A stretch of DNA of 7,069 bases from Myxococcales bacterium. GTDB lineage: Bacteria > Myxococcota_A > UBA9042 > PHBI01 > JAAZYN01. Positions 1-5,119 of this stretch are shown here, piece by piece (the first letter of the stretch is position 1; each line of letters starts with the position of its first letter). A model generated the notes under the pieces. That model was not told the origin of the DNA, did no database searches, and saw nothing but the letters and a program-made list of their open reading frames with translations. The DNA is taken from positions 1 to 7,069 of the forward strand of contig JAAZYN010000179.1 in NCBI GenBank assembly GCA_014239625.1, written 5' to 3'. Both the position numbers and the translations under genes were made by a program.

Positions 1-481
1 GCGGGCTTGGCGCGCCCGTGAAACATCCGGACGAGCCTCACCTGTGGCGGGTCTCATCTCGGTTAGAGGTCGGTCGACGAGTCGGATCGGCGGACGCCCA
101 CTTCACTCGGCTGGCGTGGCGCGTTCACGCGACCTCCCTCTCTGAGCCCGCGGCGCTGCCCATTTTCTTCGCGAGCTGGTATGAATAGCTATCGGCGCTG
201 AGCCGTCGCCCACTGTTTGCGTCAGAGAAAACGGAAGACCATCTTCTCACCCAGTCTATCGATCGCTTCGTGCAGCCACGTCGCCGTGTCGCCATCTGTG
301 CCATCAACGGGCAGTCGACCACGGCCGGACCTGCGCATCTCCGGCATGCGTTGGTGTCGCCTGACGACGCGGAGACCGCGTGTGCTCATGGGTTTGGCGT
401 GTGGTGCGACGCGCTGGTCGTTCCGGGCTCGGGCACGCGGGCTGGCGCCCCCTGCGGGGCTTGGGAGGTCAAGGAGCCGAC
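1..481. other. Left-edge region without an identified gene
   Basis: I recognise no protein family, RNA gene or mobile element here. On the plus strand the frame starting at base 3 is open for 61 codons up to a TAG at 186-188. The same frame is then open again from 189 to a TAA at 489-491, so only one stop interrupts about 160 codons. Third codon positions in this frame look G/C-rich, as in the real genes of the window, but the translation resembles nothing I know. A minus-strand frame over roughly 222-320 also gives a protein-like stretch (HEAIDRLGEKMVF), so the coding strand is uncertain. A weak extended -10-like element (TG at 177-178, TATGAA at 180-185) is present without a convincing -35. 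The region could be the 3' end of a gene entering from the left, a decayed gene, or non-coding DNA. Confidence 0.4.
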
Positions 482-491
482 GTGTCCATAA
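270..491 (+). CDS. Possible small ORF overlapping the zinc-ribbon gene; unrecognised
   Basis: This is a 73-residue frame starting with GTG at 270, and the same frame stays open back to 189. I do not recognise the product. It contains four Cys residues and ends in EVKEPTCP. Two things argue that it may be translated: third positions are mostly G or C, and it ends 10 bases inside the next gene, whose AAGGAG ribosome site lies within this frame. That arrangement is typical of translational coupling. Against it, the GTG has no Shine-Dalgarno, no better start is visible, and the TAG at 186 may mean this is the tail of a broken longer gene. The length alone is not significant, since a frame of this size arises by chance in GC-rich DNA. 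Confidence 0.2.
   Translation: MQPRRRVAICAINGQSTTAGPAHLRHALVSPDDAETACAHGFGVWCDALVVPGSGTRAGAPCGAWEVKEPTCP
471..476 (+). promoter_or_regulatory. Ribosome binding site that fixes the GTG start at 482
   Basis: AAGGAG lies five bases before the GTG at 482. The longer in-frame ATG at 380 lacks such a site and would add 34 Arg/Gly/Trp-rich residues with no domain-like character. The GTG start is therefore preferred. Confidence 0.65.
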
Positions 492-943
492 CGGATGACG
501 ACCGACCGCTGTCGACTGACACCGCAGCATCAGAGGCCAGGCACGCAAGACTAGAGCCGAATTCGTTTCCCAAGACCTGCCCCATGTGCGGAACCGTCTT
601 CGACGACGAGATCGAGTTCTTCGAGCGCACGCAGTCATTGCCTCATGTCACCAGCGATGTCCGCTCCGTGGAAGATGAGGAGATGGAGACGCAGATCTAT
701 CTCGAGATTTATCGCAACTGCAGCTGCGGAACGACGCTCATGGAGTTCTTTCGTTGCCGACGGGAAGCGACCGTCTCTCCCTACCGTAAGCGACTGTTGT
801 TCGAGATCTTCCTCGACGCCATGGAGGCCAATGGTCGCAGTCGCAAAGACGCTCGGAGTCTGTTGTTGGAGTTCACAGAGATTATCGATCGGGAAGCGCG
901 GGCTGAATCCGAGCTGGTCGATGACTCTTCCACGAACGTCTGA
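482..943 (+). CDS. Small zinc-ribbon-like protein of unknown function
   Basis: This is a 153-residue protein. After an acidic, probably disordered N-terminus (residues 1-28) comes CPMCG (Cys33, Cys36). About 44 residues later comes NCSCGTTL (Cys80, Cys82), and Cys92 follows shortly after. The CxxC...CxC pattern is consistent with one zinc site. The region between the two pairs is acidic, and residues 98-140 are predicted by eye to be two amphipathic helices with many Arg and Leu/Phe. There is no signal peptide or membrane segment, so it is probably cytoplasmic. The GTG start is supported by AAGGAG five bases upstream, and an upstream frame overlaps the start by 10 bases. The gene is visibly less GC-rich than the minus-strand genes. 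I cannot name the family. Similar CxxC...NCxCGxTL proteins occur as hypotheticals in deltaproteobacteria (from memory). A role in regulation or protein interaction would be guesswork. Confidence 0.8.
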   Translation: MSITDDDRPLSTDTAASEARHARLEPNSFPKTCPMCGTVFDDEIEFFERTQSLPHVTSDVRSVEDEEMETQIYLEIYRNCSCGTTLMEFFRCRREATVSPYRKRLLFEIFLDAMEANGRSRKDARSLLLEFTEIIDREARAESELVDDSSTNV

Positions 944-1195
944 AGGCGTCGCCGCAGCGCATGCGTGACCCGCTCCACGCAGCCCGGATTCACGCGACTT
1001 CACGCGAGACCGAGGAGTCGGGGTGCTGACAAGCGCCGCGCGGACTGGCCCGTGGTGACGTGGTGTTCGGCGACCATCACGTCAGCCGATGGGAGGTCCC
1101 CGGTCAGCGTTGTGGATCCGATGGTGGCCGGGGCGGCATCAACAGTGAGGGCAAGCGCGATGATGCCTGGCGTCGCTCACCACTTATCGCCCCGG
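944..1195. other. Convergent intergenic gap with an FHA-like fragment
   Basis: This gap lies between the 3' ends of the plus-strand zinc-ribbon gene and the minus-strand ABC-F gene. I see no hairpin followed by a T-run for either strand. The 13-base hyphenated palindrome CCCGGTCACCGGG (1191-1203) straddles the ABC-F stop codon but has only a one-base centre, so it is not a normal terminator stem. A 10-base tandem near-repeat (TTCACGCGAC then TTCACGCGAG, 989-1008) is present. In the plus frame from 1042, the translation GDVVFGDHHVSR resembles the phosphopeptide-binding strand region of an FHA domain. It is followed by RGGINSEGKR, which loosely matches the later 'NGTxVNGxR' part. A TGA at 1027 closes this frame upstream, so if it is real it is a remnant. 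Confidence 0.35.
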
Positions 1196-2758
1196 TCACC
1201 GGGACCCCGGCGACGTATGTTGCGACACCTTCGGCGGCGTGGCGTCGCCAGCGAGGTGAAGTGAGACGTCTGTGGTGCTTGCTGCGAACGCGTCGTCGTG
1301 GGTGATCAGCACCAACGCTCCAGGATAACGCGACAACGCCTGCTCTAGCCGTTCGACGGATGGGAGGTCGAGGTGATTGGTGGGTTCGTCCAACGCCAGC
1401 AACCACACCCGGCGGCCCAGGCCCAATGCGATGGCGAGCTTTCGGGCCTCTCCAGGGCTGACACTCACCCTCTGCTCCAAGATGACGTCGGGCGCGACCC
1501 CCAGGTCGGCCAAGATAGACAAGACCCGGCTTCGGACGTCCACCGGTAGGTTCATCAGCGCCTGTTGAAGCGCGAGCACCGACGACTCTGGGAGATGCTG
1601 AGGGATGTACATAACCCGCTCGTCAGGCAGCGTGCATTCCGCCAAGAGCGCCCCAAGGAGCGTGCTCTTACCGGCACCGTTTGGGCCACGGATACATAGG
1701 CGTGAGGATCTGGTGACGACGACGTGTAGCTCTGTCCCCACGACCCGCTCGCCCGCCCTGAGGGTTGGGCTGCTGTATGCGATCAGCCGCCGCCTCGGGG
1801 CCCGCTCGTAGTCCACGAAGAGGTCTCCACCGAGCTTTGGTTCGGGGAGGCGCGCCGCTGCTGTACGAGTCGCTTGTCGCGTCCGCAGCTCGTCGCTGCG
1901 GACGACCGCCAGCTGACGTCCGAATTTTGCCTCTGCCTTGCGGGCGCGCTCTTTGACGTTGAGGCTGGCCGCCTCCCGATCGCCCGCGTTTTTCATGCGC
2001 GCGCTGGCGCCGAGGCTTCGCCCCGCAGCCTCCAGGCGCCGACGCTGATCGGCGAGTTGGCGGCGCACCCGCCGTTGTTCCCGGCTGGATTGGGCGTAGG
2101 TCTCACGCAGGTGCTCCTCGTGCATGCGCCACGCCGATGACGCCTCGTCGTAGGAGCCTGGCCACAGCGCGGGGGAGCCACCCTGGACGCGCAGCGTCCT
2201 CTCCGTCAGCCGGTTCAAAAACGCGCGGTCATGGGACACGACCAGTCCGACCCCTCGGAAGCGCGTCAGCGCCACCAGCAGTCGCTCACGCTCCTTGGCG
2301 TCCAGATGATTGGTAGGCTCGTCGAGCAACAACACGTCCGGGCGCCTCCACAGGGCCGCTGCCAGTTGCCAGCGCTTGCGCTCGCCAGGCGACAAGGTCG
2401 CCCAGCGCGAGACCTCGTCGGGCTCCAAGCCCAGGCGCGCCCTATGTCGGCATGCGCTCGCGTCCCAGTCTCGAGCCAGGGCGACGACAGCCTCGGAACT
2501 GCGCTCGATGCGCTGACGGCACAAGACGACGGTCGCTGGGCCTGGCCCGCCATGCACACCGACCCGTCCGGCGTCGGGCTCCAGCTCGCCCGACACGAGG
2601 CGCAACAGCGTGGTCTTGCCGTGCCCATTGGGGCCGACGACGCCGGTCCATCCGCGGTTCAGGTGAAGCGTGAGGCCCTCGAAGAGGGTTCGCGAAGAGT
2701 CGGGAAATGCGAAGTCCACGCGGTCGATCCGCAGGGACAGAGAACTCGATATAGACAT
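1196..2758 (-). CDS. ABC-F family ATP-binding protein (twin ATPase, no membrane domain)
   Basis: This 520-residue protein has two ABC ATPase domains in tandem and no membrane segments, the hallmark of ABC-F proteins. Members bind the ribosomal E site and act as translation factors or ribosome-protection antibiotic resistance proteins. NBD1 has Walker A GPNGHGKT (42-49), signature LSPGE (122-126), Walker B LLLDEPTNHLD (143-153) and H-loop SHDR (175-178). A charged linker rich in Arg, Glu and Ala (about 205-300) is probably the helical interdomain arm. NBD2 has Walker A GPNGAGKST (358-366), signature SPGE (434-437), Walker B LLALDEPTNHLD (453-464) and H-loop THDD (486-489). Both catalytic Glu residues (147, 458) are present, so both sites look ATPase-competent. 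Both signatures read SPGE rather than the common SGGE/SGGQ. The ATG is the only plausible start although no Shine-Dalgarno precedes it. A 171-base gap separates it from the upstream hydrolase gene, so it probably has its own promoter. Whether it confers resistance cannot be told from sequence. Confidence 0.93.
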   Translation of the reverse strand: MSISSSLSLRIDRVDFAFPDSSRTLFEGLTLHLNRGWTGVVGPNGHGKTTLLRLVSGELEPDAGRVGVHGGPGPATVVLCRQRIERSSEAVVALARDWDASACRHRARLGLEPDEVSRWATLSPGERKRWQLAAALWRRPDVLLLDEPTNHLDAKERERLLVALTRFRGVGLVVSHDRAFLNRLTERTLRVQGGSPALWPGSYDEASSAWRMHEEHLRETYAQSSREQRRVRRQLADQRRRLEAAGRSLGASARMKNAGDREAASLNVKERARKAEAKFGRQLAVVRSDELRTRQATRTAAARLPEPKLGGDLFVDYERAPRRRLIAYSSPTLRAGERVVGTELHVVVTRSSRLCIRGPNGAGKSTLLGALLAECTLPDERVMYIPQHLPESSVLALQQALMNLPVDVRSRVLSILADLGVAPDVILEQRVSVSPGEARKLAIALGLGRRVWLLALDEPTNHLDLPSVERLEQALSRYPGALVLITHDDAFAASTTDVSLHLAGDATPPKVSQHTSPGSR

Positions 2759-2814
2759 GACAGCTTTGGGGCCCGAGGAGCGGAGGGGCGGGTTTAAAAG
2801 CTGTCGTTCGTCAT
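2759..2814 (-). promoter_or_regulatory. Candidate attenuation leader: 6-codon uORF and inverted repeat before ABC-F
   Basis: A perfect 9-bp inverted repeat has arms at 2759-2767 and 2797-2805, separated by a 29-base loop. The downstream arm in the mRNA (AAAGCUGUC) abuts the ABC-F ATG. The upstream arm (GACAGCUUU) coincides exactly with the last three sense codons of a minus-strand mini-ORF encoding MTNDSF (ATG at 2814, TAA at 2794-2796). A further GACAGC copy lies upstream (2825-2830). A ribosome on the mini-ORF would open the stem, and a free leader would close the start region. This layout is known for erm-type and some ABC-F resistance genes. Neither start has a visible Shine-Dalgarno, so the functional reading is inference; the repeat itself is directly seen. 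Confidence 0.35.
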
Positions 2815-2847
2815 GGCTGGGTCTGCTGTCTATTTGCGGGAGTCTAG

Positions 2848-2876
2848 TGTTTAGGCACGCGGCGACCTCGAAACAA
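2848..2876 (-). promoter_or_regulatory. Weak candidate promoter for the ABC-F gene
   Basis: On the minus strand TTGTTT (2871-2876) and TAAACA (2848-2853) are separated by exactly 17 bases. Each hexamer matches the sigma-70 consensus at only three positions, so the spacing is the main support. Transcription would start near 2841, upstream of the mini-ORF and hairpin. Confidence 0.2.
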
Positions 2877-2929
2877 GCCCGTTGTGTTCAAGTCGGCGGC
2901 CGCCCCCACTGCGAGTCTCCACGCGCGCT

Positions 2930-4960
2930 CTATTTGGTGATCGCGTAGAGCCTTCCAGCTGGCCCGCCGAACCAGTACTTGGCTTTGGCGCCGGATCTCA
3001 TGACCCGCGTCCCACCCTCCGACGCCCACCCCGACTTGCACGTCGAGCGGTGAAGGTGGGTGTAAGCGCGCATGCGCCCCTTGGCCGACACCGTGTAAAT
3101 CCAACCGCCCGCTCCACCGAACAGCTGCTCGAAGTCGTCGGCGGGTGGGGTCATGTATCCCTTCAGCCACTTGGAGGCCCCCGCGCGGCTCAGGTCTCGG
3201 TAGCAGTAGAGGTCACCGTTGGTCTTCAGGGCATAGATGACGCCATCCTCACCGCCGGTCAGGTGCGTGAAGTCTCCGAAGCCCTCGGCGATCTTCTTGG
3301 GTCCTGCTACAGCCCCGGTCCCGTCCCTCGCGCTGTCGTTGAACCAGAACAGATCGCCGTTGTACTTGCCGCGCGCGTAGATCACCCCATCGGCGCCGCC
3401 GAACACTCTGTCGTACGCGTTGAACCCCGCGCCGATCTTCTTGGGGCCATCGCCCCAGCTCGCCCGTCCCCGACGGCTGGCGTCCCGATGCCACACGAGG
3501 TCACCGCTGGTGGTGACCCCGTAAATGATGCCCGCGTGTCCGCCGAAGACGTGGCTGAATGCGTGCCACCCGGTGCCGATCGTCTTGCCCCCCGAGACCC
3601 GCTTGTTGCGCATGACCTCTGGTGCTCGAGCGCCATGGCCGTACCACAGGAGTGTTCCGCCCGTCTGCGAGATCGGCGACGTCGGTGGCTCCGGGATCGG
3701 GGTGACGGCGATCGCGCCCTCGATGATGTCGCGGACCTTCGCCAGGGCCGGCGCGTGCCACAACACCTCGCGATGATGGACCGCGTGGGTGAAGTGACTC
3801 GACGGGGTCGGGGCGAGTTGGGCGCTGGCGTTTGTCACGACCGTGTCGCCCTGGCCGTGGGTGGTCGCCGCGTGCTGAGCGTTGTTGAAAAACACCTGGC
3901 TACCGCTCGACGTCTTGCTCAGTGTCCAGATGCTCCAGAACGCCCCGAGCACGTGGGTGGAGGTGCCACCGAAGGTCCCGTAGCGCACCCCGGGGGTGGG
4001 CTCTTCACCTCGTCGAACCTGTGCCGGTACTGCGTTGGCGGCCAGCTCACGCGCTCCCTGCAGCCGAGCGATCTTCAGCAGCGTCGTCCGGAACCGACCC
4101 AGCGCGCTCGACACTCGCGCCGCCCAGGAGTCCGGGATGACCCTGGAGATACCGCCTGTAAGCGCGTTGTAGTGTCCCTCGGGGTTCTGCCCGATGGCGG
4201 TGCCCTGGTGGGGCGTGTGCAGGGTGATCGCCCACTTGATGCGCCCTTTCAGGTTGCCGTGGTCCTTCAACAGGCGGCGGAGGATGAGCCCACCCCGGCC
4301 GTGGCCTACCAGCGCGATGGGGCCCTTGGTCTGGCTCGCCAGCTTCTTTAGCGCCCAGCGCGCGCTCTCGTAGGCCTTCGCGAAGACGTCTTCATTGAGG
4401 CAGCTGTCGGCGGGCGCCGCGCCGGCAGCCGACGGGATGCAGGGGCTCTGATTCCACGTCGCCACGCTCATCCTGGCGGTGCTTAGAGTGCCATACAGAG
4501 CATCGCCCGGGGGGCGCGGCGACAGCGCCAACTCGAACGCCGAGTCGATCGACGCGGTGGGCGCGCCCTTTCCCTTGGGATCGTAGGGGACCACGCTCAC
4601 AGCCCACTGGCTGCGGGGATCGATGAAGGCCCGCTTGCTGGCCGCCAGACCGTGGATCATGAGCACCGCGGGACGACTGAGATCTGCGGTGAGCTGCTGC
4701 TCGTAGTGGTGGGTGGCCTCCCAGCCCGGTGGGCCGGAGGGCAGCGGTGCCTGGGCTCGGGTCGAACCGTGCGCCGCAGCGACGACGGCGGCCGCGGCGA
4801 GGGCAACAGTGAAGCCTGTCGTGGTTCGCACTATTGAACGTCCTTCGATGGTCGCCGTCGGATCCGCGGCGCCGACGCGCGAGACCTCGCGGCGGTCGGC
4901 TCGACGGTGGTCGGATACGATGTCACCAGCGCTCTTTGGCATGCCAATGCTCGTCGGCAT
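2930..4960 (-). CDS. Secreted lipase-like alpha/beta hydrolase fused to a tachylectin-2-type propeller
   Basis: This is a 676-residue protein. A hydrophobic stretch FTVALAAAAVVAAA (50-63) ending in AQA|P (about residue 71) looks like a Sec signal peptide. Residues 95-415 resemble the alpha/beta-hydrolase lipase fold: VLMIHGLAAS (99-108, oxyanion HG), the nucleophile-elbow region LVGHGRGG (217-224), TLHTPHQGT (246-254), GDTVVTNASA (371-380, likely acid Asp372), and HHREVL (395-400, likely catalytic His). The elbow carries Gly221 where lipases have Ser, so catalysis is doubtful. After a Pro-rich linker (420-430), residues 436-676 form five repeats like tachylectin-2, a five-bladed GlcNAc/GalNAc-binding propeller. 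The protein is probably exported and may bind cell-wall or surface glycans. The ATG was chosen because AAGGAGG sits four bases upstream. A GTG at 4831 (633 residues), with GAAGGA nine bases upstream, would place the signal peptide at the terminus and is a serious alternative. The stop codon is TAG. Confidence 0.85.
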   Translation of the reverse strand: MPTSIGMPKSAGDIVSDHRRADRREVSRVGAADPTATIEGRSIVRTTTGFTVALAAAAVVAAAHGSTRAQAPLPSGPPGWEATHHYEQQLTADLSRPAVLMIHGLAASKRAFIDPRSQWAVSVVPYDPKGKGAPTASIDSAFELALSPRPPGDALYGTLSTARMSVATWNQSPCIPSAAGAAPADSCLNEDVFAKAYESARWALKKLASQTKGPIALVGHGRGGLILRRLLKDHGNLKGRIKWAITLHTPHQGTAIGQNPEGHYNALTGGISRVIPDSWAARVSSALGRFRTTLLKIARLQGARELAANAVPAQVRRGEEPTPGVRYGTFGGTSTHVLGAFWSIWTLSKTSSGSQVFFNNAQHAATTHGQGDTVVTNASAQLAPTPSSHFTHAVHHREVLWHAPALAKVRDIIEGAIAVTPIPEPPTSPISQTGGTLLWYGHGARAPEVMRNKRVSGGKTIGTGWHAFSHVFGGHAGIIYGVTTSGDLVWHRDASRRGRASWGDGPKKIGAGFNAYDRVFGGADGVIYARGKYNGDLFWFNDSARDGTGAVAGPKKIAEGFGDFTHLTGGEDGVIYALKTNGDLYCYRDLSRAGASKWLKGYMTPPADDFEQLFGGAGGWIYTVSAKGRMRAYTHLHRSTCKSGWASEGGTRVMRSGAKAKYWFGGPAGRLYAITK
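2933..3655 (-). repeat. Five tachylectin-2-like propeller repeats
   Basis: Five repeats of roughly 46-50 residues lie at about 436-486, 487-535, 536-582, 583-628 and 629-676 of the hydrolase protein. The core pattern is G-D-L-x-W-x-x-D, then a GPKKIGxGF-like segment, then V-F-G-G-x-x-G-x-I-Y. The first three blades are closest to one another. Blade 4 has YMTPPADDF in place of the KKIG-GF segment, and blade 5 is most divergent (KYWFGGPAGRLYAI). Five units match the known blade number of tachylectin-2. Confidence 0.8.
4841..4846 (-). promoter_or_regulatory. Internal ribosome site before the alternative GTG start (4831)
   Basis: GAAGGA on the minus strand lies nine bases before GTG at 4831-4829, which is in frame with the hydrolase. 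A start here would give a 633-residue precursor beginning VRTTTGFTVALAAAA, a textbook signal-peptide N-terminus. It supports a shorter form but does not exclude the upstream ATG. Confidence 0.4.
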
Positions 4961-5119
4961 CGCGCCTCCTTGGTATCGCTCGAAGTGCCATGAATCATGA
5001 GGGCTGGAACTTACCTCTCCTCGTCGCGTCGCGTCGCGTTCAGGTGATCACGCTGGCCAGCGCTCCTTGCGCGCCGCGCCTCCGCGGGCCTCTCGCCGCG
5101 CCATCGGAGCGCCGCCGTT
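4961..5119. other. Intergenic region between surface-protein gene and hydrolase gene
   Basis: The gap is 159 bases long. On the minus strand AAGGAGG (4965-4971) is a consensus Shine-Dalgarno four bases before the ATG at 4960. The gap also holds a perfect 12-bp palindrome CGCTGGCCAGCG (5051-5062), an adjoining 8-bp palindrome GTGATCAC (5044-5051), and a short run of GCGTC units (about 5022-5039). The palindromes could be a regulator site, but each is short enough to be chance in GC-rich DNA. I see no clear terminator for the upstream gene and no convincing sigma-70 promoter. Confidence 0.4.

Noticed and set aside
380..481. Longer ATG start for the zinc-ribbon gene
   Set aside because: The added 34 residues are Arg/Gly/Trp-rich with no domain character, and the AAGGAG site is correctly spaced only for the GTG at 482.
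124..1008. Shared 10-mer TTCACGCGAC at 124-133 and 989-998 as possible element ends flanking the zinc-ribbon gene
   Set aside because: A 10-base match in 7 kb is expected by chance; there is no inverted repeat, transposase or target duplication.
1191..1203. CCCGGTCACCGGG as a terminator for the ABC-F gene
   Set aside because: The one-base centre cannot form a normal loop, it overlaps the stop codon, and no T-run follows.
2895..2904. GGCGGCCGCC palindrome after the hydrolase stop as terminator
   Set aside because: It has no loop and no following T-run; such palindromes are common in GC-rich DNA.
2882..4351. 489-codon plus-strand ORF opposite the hydrolase gene
   Set aside because: The minus frame has clear lipase-fold motifs, a signal peptide and propeller repeats. 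The plus frame is an Arg/Val/Pro-rich shadow without family resemblance.
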